Assembly: GCA_029204225.1 (NCBI GenBank)
Contig: CM055098.1
Span: 5,947,246 to 6,011,245 of the forward strand
Source: Diphasiastrum complanatum
Taxonomy: Eukaryota > Streptophyta > Lycopodiopsida > Lycopodiales > Lycopodiaceae
DNA: 64,000 bases
Direction of reading: 5' to 3'
Positions 1 through 11,100 of this stretch are shown here, piece after piece (the first letter of the stretch is position 1; each line of letters opens with the position of its first letter). The notes beneath the pieces were generated by a model that saw only the letters and a program-made list of their open reading frames with translations, did no database searches and was not told where the DNA came from. Position numbers and translations under genes: made by a program.

Positions 1-1079
1 CTACTGTTTCTTTTGCACCTGCAGCTTCTTGGGAGCTGGGCTCTTGTCGCCCCTGCTTTGTCTTCTCGGTTCCTTTCTGGTTGTCGCCCTCTCTTGGCGG
101 ACTGCATTGCTCATGTGGATTGCGGTTCTCTGCCTTTCCAGCACCTCCTCATCGTTGCGCGAGAGCTGCTCCCCTTCTCCGCCCAAGTTTGTCTTCCCCC
201 TTTTGAGCAACTCTTCGCTTTCAGTTCAGATCACCTACAAGAGACCCTCTTGGAGCGCATGCACAAGCAAATTCTTTCCAGCATGCTCTCTGAGGCTCCT
301 TCGGCGTTGCATCGAGCTCGGCTTCTTTCTTGTGTGGGTCTAGGTGCGGGGGCTTGGCTGTCAACTCGGCCTGTCGTTCCTTCCCTTCGGTTGTCCTCGG
401 CCATCTTTTAGCACGGCTCTTCGTCTTCGCTTGGGACTACCTAATCCTTCAGTTTTGGGTCTCTCCAGGTGTGTTTGTGGTCACCCTATAGATGCTCTTG
501 CTATCCACCTCCTTCGTTGTCCTTCTGGGAGTGAGCGCACAGCTACGCATGATGTTGTCAGAGATGCAACGGCTGCTATAGCCAGAGATGGAGGATTCCA
601 CGTCCTCAGAGAGCAGTGTCATGTTCTTCCTTCTACCGCATCCCACTCTTCTCGCAGACGTGTTGACATTGTCCTCTCTCCAGATGAGCTTCGTACTTTG
701 GCAGATGTTGTTGTTGCTGATCCCACGTGTGGTGACCTACTGCCTCGCTTTGCCTTCACACCAGGAGAAGCGGCAAGCGTCGCAACACAAGAGAAGGAAC
801 TACTCCGACAGACACCCCACTGATGCTTTCCTTCCCCTGGCTATTGAGACTTATGGCACCTTGCATCGGCGCTTTGAGGATTTTCTTCGCATGTGTTCTC
901 ATCAAGCGGCAGAGCGTCAAGGTATTCATGGTTCTATTGTTCTGGCTTTTTTCAAACAACGTATTTCCGTTGCCCTGCAACATGCTCAGGCCCTATCAAT
1001 CCTGCAACGGGTGACGGTAGTTGGGTCTGCTACATCTCATCTCCCTTCATTAGCCGACTCATACAAGGATCTGAATTAA
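1..1079 (+). pseudogene. Non-LTR retrotransposon reverse transcriptase, C-terminal remnant
   Basis: The region after the polymerase of a LINE-type reverse transcriptase is spread over three frames, so two frameshifts have occurred. Frame 1 runs to about 405 and ends near the motif GAGAWLSTRP. Frame 2 (about 405-780) carries RLRLGLPNP, then a zinc-knuckle-like cluster C-x-C-G-x6-H-x4-C near 469-520, then a PD-(D/E)XK-like stretch (RRRVDIV, DVVVADP). Frame 3 (about 780-1079) supplies the tail beginning near YSDRHPTDAF and ending at a TAA. The arrangement matches the zinc cluster plus endonuclease-like tail often attached to plant non-LTR reverse transcriptases (family recollection, no search). 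The start lies outside the window. It cannot make one protein as it stands. Confidence 0.6.
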
Positions 1080-2147
1080 TCTTAGCTTTACTACAAGCTT
1101 CGCTCTTGTTTGAGCTTACTTTTGCTTGAACTTCCCCTTCGAGGTGTATATATCTCTTTCATCAATGTACCTACTAGTTTTTTCTATGAATACAGGGTTC
1201 TCTATATTGTACCTTCAAGTTCAGTGTTTTGCTCTTTTGATCCAACAGATAAAAAAACGCCACATGTTCACCTGTGTCAAGATCCATATCCACAAGCAAA
1301 TTTTCTGAAGCCGCATGAGTAAAATGCAGATTTGAGCACAAAAGTTGTTCATACCCAGCTCAAGGTAAAGCCTTTTGTAATAGTCATCTTTACCTCTGGC
1401 TTTCAGTCTTCTATCAGATAAGCTAAGACCAATGAAATATCTCCTTCATCAAGGCTTCCATTCTTTCCCCTTCTGAAATGAAGAGAAGTCTTTCGAGATG
1501 ATAGCTTGCAGATAAGCTAAGACCAATGAAATATGTGATGAACGGCAGCCAAAACAGTTTTACGAATCGCAGAGACGCTAGTTAAAGAAGTACCTAATCT
1601 GGAATTCCTTCATTAAATGTCCAAGCAATAATACTGCAAATAAACAGCTAGGGTTTATTGCCCAAAGATGATAAGAGCATCTTACCTTAGATTCCATAGT
1701 CAAAATTATGATCTCGAGCACTAAATAGATATCGCATGAGCCACTCTGGTCCATTAAGTCCTCACTAAACTTTGTTTGTTCAAATTGGAAGCGAACACCT
1801 ATCTCACAAAAATTTATCAGAAGACTTCTGGTGCCTTTGCAGTTAAATGTTTCAAATTGCATCGGAGCCTGTTTGCCCCTGCAAACGTGGACAGGCAAAT
1901 TCTAGGCATGGGCACAAAGCTAAAAGCGAGCTGCTCACACTAGATAAATTGCAAAATCAGCATAACCGGTAGATGAGACGAGACACAGCCCTCTTTCTCA
2001 ACTTTCACGTGTGTAGAAATCACTTAAAAATAGAGTACTTATGCAACAAACACATGACAGCAAGGGGAGGGGGGGAGAGAGATCATGTAAAACATGGATG
2101 GTGTCATGATGGAGATCAAAGTTTGTATATATCATTGTGCAGACTTT
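1080..2147. other. Intergenic sequence without a supported gene
   Basis: I see no coding region here; the short open frames on both strands look accidental. It probably holds the tail of the LINE remnant on the left and the 3' untranslated part of the minus-strand glycosyltransferase on the right. A perfect 26-bp direct repeat beginning cagataagctaagacc occurs at 1415-1440 and 1509-1534. Confidence 0.5.
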
Positions 2148-3523
2148 CTACCCTGATCCATCTAAAAACCTGTCCAAGGCATGTTCCTTGCCATTCACAT
2201 AATAATCTATGATCCCAAGCATCCGATCATACTTATCTGGATGATAGTTGACATGGATTGTTACTGGTTTGTGATTGGCAAAATTCCCGTGTTTGCGAAG
2301 AATTTTAAACAGCACTTTACTATTGAGGAAAAGGAGGTAGTCCAGCACCCTCTTTGATGCATGGAGACCCTCAAAACCTGGCCTGGATGGAAAGAAAAGC
2401 TCTTCATTGAAGACAGCCTGATCCCATGCCTTTTCTTTGGATAATCTGGCAGTGACACGATCAAGCAGCTCTATGGAAGGTACCGTGGGACGAATATAGA
2501 AGAGGCCTGAATTGAAAACCCATATGTGAATTGTGTGTGCATAGCGGGCCCAACCCATGGATGGATCATCTGAGACATCATCGTAGCCATAAGCAGTGCC
2601 ATTGTCGAATCCATCAGACATGCTTTCCACATCGCAGTCACGACGAAGATGATGAAAAGGGTTTTGCAGGTATAAGACATCCACATCAGACAAGAGCACA
2701 CTGTATCCAAGGACAAGAAACTCCCTCAGAAGATGGAACTTTGAACCCGATATGCCATGATTGTCCCCAGTGGCCGCTTGCATCTTGGAAATCGCGGCGT
2801 CACGGCGATACACAGGAACGTTATACTCCCTGCAAAATTGAGCAATCTCATCATCAAGGGCTACCACAAGATAGTTACTGATCCCGGCACGTTGGATACT
2901 CTCAAACCATAATTTGAGCATGGATCGCACCATATTATTAGAAATTGCTACAATCAGCTCCCTGTTAATGGCAATCTTGGACAAGAGCTTGCGTAAGTCT
3001 GGATTAGCTGCTTCATCAGGGGTTAGAAGAGGGTTTGTCCTCTGACTTCTGACCATGCCAAAGGAAGCGGATTTTATGCTTAATGTTGGAGCAGCCAGAA
3101 GCTCTTCCATAGCAGCTTGTCTTTCTTCTTCTGATTTTTGCAATTGGGTCTTCAGAGATGCTTCTTTCCTCCTCAGGGCACTGTTTTCTTGTTTCAAAAC
3201 CTTTATCTTTTGTTCTAGGGTTTCCAGCTTGTGTGCTGAATCTGTAGTAATCTCCGTCTAAGCATGCACATAAAGTTAGCCAAGATCAGAACTTTACCCC
3301 GAGTTTCAAAAGAAAATAAACAATAAAGCATTCACTTCCAATAAATGTTAAACAACAAGCACTCACTTCCAATAAATGCGGTACCTTGCATATGTGGGCT
3401 GTTGCAGATTGCGTGAACTAGCCAAAATCAAAGCTTTTCTCTTAGTCTCAAAAGAAAACAAACAAAAAAGAAATCGTCCAGAAGAAACGTGGTACCTTTT
3501 CTATGTGGCCTGCTGCAGATTGA
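2148..3523 (-). CDS. RRA-like arabinosyltransferase (GT77), 3' exons; 5' end not found
   Basis: The last exon (3257 down to 2148, 369 codons plus TAG) encodes a Golgi type II glycosyltransferase resembling plant REDUCED RESIDUAL ARABINOSE proteins, which add arabinose to hydroxyproline-rich cell-wall glycoproteins. Visible hallmarks are the DxD metal/sugar-nucleotide motif in LLSDVDVLYLQNPF, then DVESMSDG, PSMGWARYAHT, VFNSGLFY, WDQAVFNEELF and HVNYHPDK. The exon begins with a heptad-rich coiled-coil stalk (LETLEQKIKVLKQEN). Its acceptor, gcatgcttag before 3257, has a ctaac branch-like site upstream. Two mini-exons precede it: 3417-3385 (33 nt, QSATAHICK) and a related 3523-3496 (QSAAGHIEK), both ending AAG before GTACC. 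The membrane-anchor exon is not recognised upstream, so the gene is partial, truncated, or has a long first intron. Family assignment is confident; activity is not provable here. Confidence 0.8.
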
Positions 3524-3540
3524 CTGAACCAGCCATGAGG
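3260..3540 (-). repeat. Tandemly duplicated intron/mini-exon segment in the RRA-like gene
   Basis: Two intron stretches are recognisably the same sequence: about 3271-3325 and about 3421-3470 share gccaa-atca, then a pyrimidine-rich part, then caaaagaaaa-aaacaa. Each is associated with a mini-exon encoding Q-S-A-x-x-H-I-x-K. A shorter direct repeat, cacttccaataaatg, occurs at about 3332-3346 and 3364-3378. This looks like local tandem duplication that multiplied a small coiled-coil exon. Confidence 0.6.
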
Positions 3541-4773
3541 AAATAAGAAAATACTCAAGATGGCATTCAAAGAATGACTCACTCTAACATGTACATCATT
3601 GTTGGTCTTAGCCAACACAAATGCACAACAAGAAGTCTAAGTGAATTTTAATAGTAACATTTCAATGAACTAGGATATACTAAGCAAAATGACATCTAAA
3701 ACATGCAAAATCACATTCAATGAGTTAAGAATGGCTCAAACTCGACAACATCTACATCCACGTCAGACATAAAGTTCATATGCACAACAAAAAGATCAAA
3801 TGATTTACAATAGCAACATCTTCAACAATATAGGATACTACGCTACCGAACAAAAGTACAACGACTGAGCATGAGTAGAGATAATGTTAATGGCCAATGC
3901 AACACACCATGATACTAAACAGTGACGTGCAAGGACCAAGCGGGTTCGTCTAGACATGCAGCACAGGATGGAATAGACGGCATGCAAGACGGATCCCATT
4001 CGGTGATATTGGACCACTTCTCAAAAATGCCAAAAGGTAGTCTATTTATTGTGTCCTAGTGGCATTCCTCCCGCACGAAGGGCGTTTTCAAGCATACGAT
4101 GTCGGAATTGAGCAACAACTAGTCTAGTGTGTTTGTGTTGAGCCCACAAACCTTTGGACACCTACCGTCCGAGGTTTTGAATATTTTTGACTGAATACGA
4201 TCAATTCTTTGCTCGACGGGCCTAGAATCCTAGGACTACGTTTAGGGTTTATGGTCCAGATGAACGTTTCGCTATGAGTATTGAATCATAGAAAATCTTG
4301 ATTTTTACCCTCGCCAAACTATAGAAACCGTGTTTTTTTGTGTCAAAAACTTTCGTCGGGTTTACCATAGCTTTATTTGTGTCAAATCTTGAATCTGAGA
4401 GATCGGCGAAGATTATTTCCCTAGAAATGGTCAGAAAAGTTGATCAGAGTGTTTTTTTTTTTCCAAAATAGCACTGTTGAACCTTCGCCGAGCTAATCTT
4501 CGCCTAAGGAACCTTTGCCAGTACTATTATTAGGTTCTGATTTTCCAGATCAAGTCTCTGTCAAAATTTGGGTCAAATCTGATACATTCTGATTTGGATT
4601 CTGAGAAATTTTTCATTTTTTAGAGATATCGAATGATTGAATTTTGAAAACTTTTTCACGATATAGAAATCAGATTTTTGAAAAGTGGAATAGATCTAGC
4701 AGATCTGATCTGAGATAGTTTTGATTTAAAAATCTAGATCCAATCTCAGTCTGCTTGATTTGAATTTTTTAAG
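3541..4773. other. Non-coding stretch, probably intron or 5' flank
   Basis: No exon is recognised on either strand. A diverged tandem duplication is visible: about 3575-3690 and about 3735-3840 share the order actcnnnctc, acataa/acaaatgcacaacaa, tagcaaca/tagtaaca, aggatact. From about 4270 to 4750 the sequence is T-rich and holds inverted cgccgag/cggcgaag words. Exon 1 of the minus-strand RRA-like gene, if present, should lie here or beyond, but I could not find an anchor exon. Confidence 0.4.
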
Positions 4774-4926
4774 ATGGCTGCTCCTAGAGGTGCTCCTCAG
4801 AAAGTCAATCCTATCATTGTTAGAAGAGCACCTCGTTTGTATCTACCCAAATACAATGGGTTGATAGATCCAATCAGATTTCTTCAGATCTATGCTGATA
4901 TTTTAAACATTCATATCTTATGCTAA
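4774..4926 (+). CDS. Small gag-like ORF (50 aa), possibly a first exon
   Basis: An ATG opens a 50-codon frame ending in TAA. The peptide contains RLYLPKYNGLIDPIRFLQIY, which resembles the PxYNGxxDPxxFLxxY core near the start of Ty3/gypsy Gag proteins. It lies on the same strand 163 bp before the methyltransferase-like exons, but no convincing GT donor occurs before the stop, so joining the two is unproven. It may be a retrotransposon scrap or a degraded first exon. Confidence 0.3.
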   Translation: MAAPRGAPQKVNPIIVRRAPRLYLPKYNGLIDPIRFLQIYADILNIHILC

Positions 4927-5089
4927 GCATAGTAATCATATTCTCTTTGCTAGGATCTCAAGCCTAGCATAGATTTAATTTACTAATTATCTATTATGTT
5001 CATCCTTACCTTTTTTAAAATCGAAATTTTTTTAATTATTTATTTTGTACATCTTATGTTAAGCATAGTTGCATTCTCTCTTCTTTCAG

Positions 5090-6291
5090 TCGGTTGAAGA
5101 CAAGAAAAATAAAGTCTATTTGGAACAATTTAAACGACATATTCTTAAAACGGAGGCAGAAAAAAGAGACAGAGAAAGACTGGCACAGGGTGAGACTATT
5201 GTCAAGGAGGATTCACCAGAGACTTCCCTCCCAAAATGTGTTGATGATCAACCATGTTTTTACACTATGGAAGAAGGAGATTATAGGGAGATTTTAAATT
5301 TTTTTAAGAAAAAACCCTACACTCTTTGCATAGCAGACATCCCCAATGGATTTCAGATGAAAGAATCTCTAAATATTGATTCTCCATTCAAATTCACTGA
5401 GATCCATAGTGTGATGCAAGGATTTCTTGAAATGACAACCTCTCCTGATATTCCATTTAAGTTGGCAATCGGCTTCAGTGCAAAAAGCTCTTCTAACTTT
5501 TTGCAATGTGGGAATTGAAAATGCTATATGGTATGTCTTTAACTTTTTTAGAACTTATTAACTTTATTTGTCTCAATTTTTAAATATTCTATGCTTAGCA
5601 TAAATCATTGTTTAAAATAATAATTTACTTTTAATCTTCTATGCTTAGCATAGCATAGATCATTGTTTAAAATAATAATAAATTACTTCTTTTTTGTAGG
5701 TACAAGCCCAATGTTCGCAATGTTAGTGGTGCACGGTTGTGCAAAGAGATTGAATACACAACCATTGGTTATTATTCATTGGATGGCAAACGTTCGATGC
5801 TGCACTATAACACCACTCGACTGACCAGCTTTGGGAACTTGTTCCAATTTTCAGCAGTAAAGTTGAAAAATTCGATGATAGAATCTATGGCTTGTCTTTA
5901 TCAAAAGCCACAACAATTAATTAACCATCTTGTTGAAATTTTTTCACACCCAACATATTGGGTTTTAGATTTGTTTAGCGGTAGCGACACTACAAGCGCA
6001 TGTGCTGTCCAAAAAGGCAGGCATGTTGCTGTTGTAGAATTAGATTCTAGCTTTGTAAAACTTATAAAAATGCGAATGAAGTCTATCTCAGTTTTGCCGG
6101 ATGAATTAACTGAGGTAGGAAAGTCTACAGAATCTGACGAAGACTCTATAATTCCATTGTCGAAAGAACCACAACCTCCCGCTAGTGAGAAAGTAGAGGA
6201 CACAGAGGAGTTTGCAGATGTACTTATTCAAGATTATAATGTTGTTACTGTAGAGAAAACTGTGGAAGAGGTTGTCGTAAGATATCAATGA
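5090..6291 (+). pseudogene. Beta-class N4/N6 amino-methyltransferase-like gene, two exons, damaged
   Basis: Exon A starts after a strong acceptor (ttctttcag, 5081-5089). It has a charged N-terminal helix and a motif-IV-like TLCIADIPNGF where DPPY would be expected. Exon B (5700-6291, after ttttttgtag) begins YKPN and ends with motif X/I: KPQQLINHLVEIFSHP, then DLFSGSDTT and VAVVELDSSFV. Motif IV before motif I is the beta-class order of N4-cytosine/N6-adenine methyltransferases (PF01555-like), enzymes normally bacterial or viral. The donor is probably ATATG before gtatgt at 5531; splicing rejoins as I-W-Y-K-P-N. The frame that uses this donor differs from the frame that is open upstream, so an indel near 5480-5490 is likely. 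GSGTT has become GSDTT and DPPY has become DIPN, so catalysis is doubtful. The tail after 6100 is acidic and low-complexity. It is unrelated to the MT-A70 family usual in plants. Confidence 0.55.
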
Positions 6292-6692
6292 CCTTGATGA
6301 CTTTTGGGAATAATGTACTCAATCTGATTATTTTAAATATATGAATATCAAACTTTTTTGGCATGAAGTTTTTAAATTCATTTACATTTTTTAATACTAT
6401 TTGTTACTTGAAATATTCTCAAATATATTAAAATTTATTTTTCAATTCTACTTTGTAAGGTGAATTACTAAATGTTTATTTTAATGAATGTTGTTCTGGA
6501 ATGACAATATTGTTTTGCTTTTGTTCTAAAATCATATTCTCAAAAAATTAATGAATATTATTGAAATTGTTGATATATTTCATCTTTTAGATATAGAATT
6601 CTTTTAATAAAATTTCAAGTTATTAATTTTGAAGTTACTAAGAATAAGATTCTTTTTAAATAATTTTAATATTTTCAAAAGTCATGTAATTT
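6292..6692. other. AT-rich 3' flank of the methyltransferase-like gene
   Basis: Very AT-rich and without coding potential. The stretch atattttcaaaagtcatgtaa at about 6670-6690 recurs just beyond copia element A at about 12895-12915. The element therefore sits between two copies of a host word longer than a normal 5-bp target duplication. Confidence 0.5.
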
Positions 6693-7429
6693 TGTGAAGA
6701 ATTGAAAAAGATTATCTATGTTAGATATAGGGGTCTTATGTTTTTTACATCAAGCATCTAGGTGTAGGATGTTGATAAGAATAAATTTGGCATAGATGGC
6801 AAATTATGCACTTCCACTTGTAATGCCACTATTGAGCCAAAATAGAGTAAGAGGCTAAACACGTGCCAATCAGAGTGTAGACAAGTGTAAAGCTTTTGTT
6901 TGATGAATTCCAAGAGGTCCAATAGGATTTAGAGGTGGAACCTTGTGAGGTCCAATAGGAAATTGAGGTGTGCTTGAATATAGTCCAATAGAATTAAGAG
7001 GTGTATGGTTCAATGATCCAATAGGATCAAGAGGTGACAAAATATGGTCCAATCATAGTTAAGCATAGTGGTAGCTCGTGGATCTACTAGTATCATTTTA
7101 CTCCTCATTTTGAATCTAATTGATTTGGTGATTTCATGGATTTTGTGAGTTATTGGATTTCTAGCTGTCTCTCTCTACCCGAGAGCTCATGATGCTTTTT
7201 CTCTCTCTTCCCGAGGAGAGCAGCTTGTTTTTACTTAGATTATTTTTTGAATACTTCCCACACGTGTGACTGAGAGTTGGAAGTGATTGAATGCATGTAG
7301 TAGTGTGTTTTTGCCATAGGATCTAAGATTGATCTTGAATCTCAATCTAGTCTTGATCTTGGTGCATCTACGCACCTTAGGAGATCACAAGTACATGTTG
7401 TGGACAATCCACACGTGTGAAATTCAACA
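6693..7429 (+). repeat. 5' LTR of copia element A
   Basis: Starts tgtgaagaattg and ends gaaattcaaca. It is almost identical to 12147-12883 and the same length. It contains an internal cluster of gtccaatagga words (about 6917-7055) and cacgtg-type palindromes (cacacgtgtg) that differ between the two LTRs. Confidence 0.95.
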
Positions 7430-7441
7430 TGGTATCAAAGC
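7430..7441 (+). promoter_or_regulatory. Primer-binding site of copia element A
   Basis: tggtatcaaagc immediately follows the CA end of the LTR. It differs by one base from tggtatcagagc, the usual plant copia site complementary to the initiator methionine tRNA. Confidence 0.85.
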
Positions 7442-8186
7442 CTACCTAAGGTTACCATGTATTTTGATCCATCTAAGTAAAAAAATTTCATCAATCTTGA
7501 GCTAGAAGTTGTCAAGGCCCATTTTCCTAGCTATCTTGTTCAATCTTGGATCAAAAGAGATCAAAAGGACATTGATTGGGTCTGACCTGGTACTGTACGG
7601 AGTCAGGTGCTCAGACACGTGTGAGGAACATCCAATTTCAGTTTGGAAGTTCTCTCTCATGTTTGATCCATTTATCTTGCTTGATAGCTTGTTTTGAAGC
7701 TATTTTTGTCTAGTTTTCTGATGCAATCAGTTTCATTCCACCTGGTTGAGCCAATCAAAAGTTATAAGCTTTTGAAGAGAGTTAGGTAGGGCACCTAGAC
7801 CTGGGTGGACACATTTGGTTTGGTCAAGAGATTACTTGTTTGATCCAAAATCACAGTTGAATGCTTACCAATCTCATCTATATGTGATCTAGGCACTGTT
7901 TTGAGATCTTAGACATTTTGTTTCATGCAATATCATTGTATTTGAGTCAAATTTGGTTTCTTAGTGTATTTCACACGTGCTAAGAGTGTTTGATCCTAAC
8001 TTTGCCTATACTCCATCATTTGATGTGAAATAGATCTTGTTTTAGAGAGATTTGTGTAGCTAGTGAGAACCAATTCACAAATAGTTGCAAGATCTTTCAT
8101 AGGAGGAGATAGTACTCAATTATTGGATCCTATTGAGAGTGTGTAGCAACATTTATTGCTCATCATTTGAGTTTTCTTCACTTCAA

Positions 8187-11100
8187 ATGTCTTCAATGGG
8201 TCCATCCTTGTTGGAACCAAGTGAAAGATTGACCACTTCAAATTATTCAATTTGGAAAATGAGGATGGAGTCCATCTTGATCCTTCAAGATGTGATGGAC
8301 ATAGTTCTTGGCCTTGAAGAAAAACCACAAGTTCTTCAAGAGGTTCAAAAATACAAAAAGAGAGCTAGGATGGCTCTCCACTACACTAAGATGAATGTCT
8401 CTAATGAGATATTGAGGGAGATAGGTACTTGTACAACAACCAAAGAAGCTTGGGATTGTCTCAAGACTATCTATGAGGCTAAGAATACCTCTAGTCTTCT
8501 CACTCTTAGGAATCAAATCTTTCAAAGTAGCCAAAAGAGTGATGAGAGTGCATCTAGTTATGTTTTGAGAGTAAAAGATATTCATAGAGAGCTTGCTTGC
8601 ATTGGTGATTCCATCAATCAAAATGAGCTAGTTCAAGTCATTCTCAATGGCTTGAGAAGTGAATTTGATAACCTTGTCCAATCCTATGCCATTAAGGAGG
8701 AGCTACCAAGTTTGGAAAAGCTCTTGAGGATGGAAAAGCTTTCTCTCACTCATAATGATGGCAAAGCTCTCTTTTCCAAGGATAAGCACAAAGGGAGGAG
8801 CAAAAACCAACATCAACAATCCTCAAGCAAGGACAAAGTCAAATCCAAAGACAAAGATGAGGAGGAAGATGATTCCTCTAATGCTTCATCATCCAAGCAC
8901 AAGAAGAAGAAGATCAAGTTCTTTTATTGTGGCAAGAAAGGTCATTATGTCATCAATTGCTTCAAGAAGAAGAATCAACTCAAGCAAGCCAATATTATCA
9001 ATGAGAAGGAAGACACTATTGCAAGTGATGGAGAGGGATCTCTTATGGTCTCTAGTTTCTCATCTACTCCTTTCAAGAAGGACGGCCTATGGTGTATTGA
9101 TAGTGGAGCCTCTTCACATATGTGTAGCTCCAAGGACTCTTTCTCTTCTATTGCACCTTATGATGGAGTCAAGAAATCAATATACACTGCAAATGATTTT
9201 GAATGTCCTATTGAAGGCATAGGAAACATTCCCTTGAAGCTTGCATCCTCTAAAGTTCTTTCTCTCTCTAAAGCTCTTTATGTACCTAAGCCTACCAAGA
9301 ATCTTATTAGTGTTGGCCAATTGCTTGATAATGGCCTTGATGTACAATTCAATGTTGATACTTGCACTATCAAGAAGAATGATGAGATACTTGCATTAGG
9401 ATCTAGATTTGGTGGCATCTATAAACTAGATCCAAATGAGTATGTGAATGCTTGTAATGTTGCTCTTGTGAACAAGCTCTCTATGGAGGAGTTATGGCAT
9501 AGGAGGTTGGGACATCCCAACTACAAATCCATGCTCTTTATGATCAAAGAAGCCAAAGCTATTGGCTTGCCAAAGTCACTCTCCAAGAAGATCAAGCCTT
9601 GTGAGGCTTGTGCTATTGCTAAATCTCACAAAAAGCCATTTACAAGATCTTCTATCAAAAGCAAGCATCCTTTGGAGTTAATCCACTCGGATGTGCATTT
9701 CTCATCAACTACAAGCAAGGGAGGAGCCACTTGTTTTGTTACTTTCATTGATGATTACACAAGATTCACTTGGATATATCTTCTTGCTTCTAAATCTATG
9801 GTGTTTGATCATTTCCTTATTTTCAAAGCTTATGTAGAGAAGCAATTCTCATTCAAGATTAAAGCTCTTAGAAGTGATGGAGGTGGTGAATATATCTCCA
9901 ATAAATTTCAAGATTTTTGTGAGCTTGAAGGCATTAAAAGAGAGTTTTCTTGTGCCTACTCTCCATCTCAAAATGGAGTGGCCGAGAGAAAGAATAGATC
10001 TCTATGTGAATGTGCAAAATCTATGAGAATTGAGGCATCTTTGCCCAAAGATTTTTGGGGAGAAGCCATTAATTGTGCAAATTATCTTTGCAATAGGCTC
10101 CCACATATAGCTCTTGGAGGAAAGTCACCATATGAAATCTTATTTTTGAAGAAGCCTAAGGTTGATCACCTTAGAGTTTTTGGATGCTTATGCTTTGTCC
10201 ATATTCCCTTGGAAACAAGGAAGAAGGAAGATCCTAGTGCATGCAAAGGGATCATGGTTGGATACTCATCCACCAAGAAGGCCTATAGAGACTTTATACT
10301 CTCTACTTCTCAAGTTATTGAAAGTAGAGATGTTGTCTTTCATGAAGATCAACACTCATCTTTTGAAGAGGCCGAGATCAAGAAATCTATGGATGCATCA
10401 TCAATTATTGGTTTTGAAGACAATCATGATGTGATGGGGTCGAGATTTGAAGAAGACTCTCCTCGGGTTTTTTCACCAAGAATATCCATGAGAGATAGAT
10501 CCGAGCCTAAGAGGCTCTCATATGTTGACAAAGGCAAACAAGTGGATCTTGATTCCACTAATTATGTTTTTTATGTCTCTCATGAAGAGCCAAAAAATGT
10601 ACAAGAGGCACTCAATACCAAGGAGTGGTATGATGCCATGAAGAAAGAGTATGATGCATTGATCACCAACAATACTTGGGAGCTTGTGGATCCTCCATCC
10701 AACAAGCATGTGATTGGTTGCAAGTGGGTATTTCGGATCAAGTTCAATCATGATGGCACCATCAACAAGCATAAAGCAAGATTATGTGCCAAAGGATTTG
10801 CTCAAATCCATGGTCTTGATTATGAGGAGACCTTTGCACCCGTTGCAAAGATGGTGACAATAAGAATTCTTATTTCTCATGCTTGTTTTTTCAAGTGGAA
10901 GGTGTATCAATTAGATGTATCCAATGCTTTTCTAAATGGTTATCTTGAGGAGGAGATCTATATGGAACAACCTCAAGGATTCATCAAGGATGAGTCCAAA
11001 GTGTGCTTGCTCTTCAAAAGTCTTTATGGACTTAATCAAGCACCAAGATCATGGTATTCAAGACTTAACTCTTTTCTTATCTCACTAGGATTTACTCTTA

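Noticed and set aside
1578-1898. Minus-strand ORF of 106 codons
   Set aside because: No motif, no splice context and no similarity to the neighbouring gene; consistent with chance in AT-rich DNA.
2531-2881. Plus-strand ORF of 116 codons over the glycosyltransferase
   Set aside because: It is the antisense shadow of the conserved RRA-like exon, whose motifs are unmistakable on the minus strand.
5737-6291. Plant MT-A70 (METTL-type) adenine methyltransferase
   Set aside because: The motif order (IV before I, with DxFxGS near the C-terminus) and the KPQQL block are beta-class features. No MT-A70 DPPW context is present.
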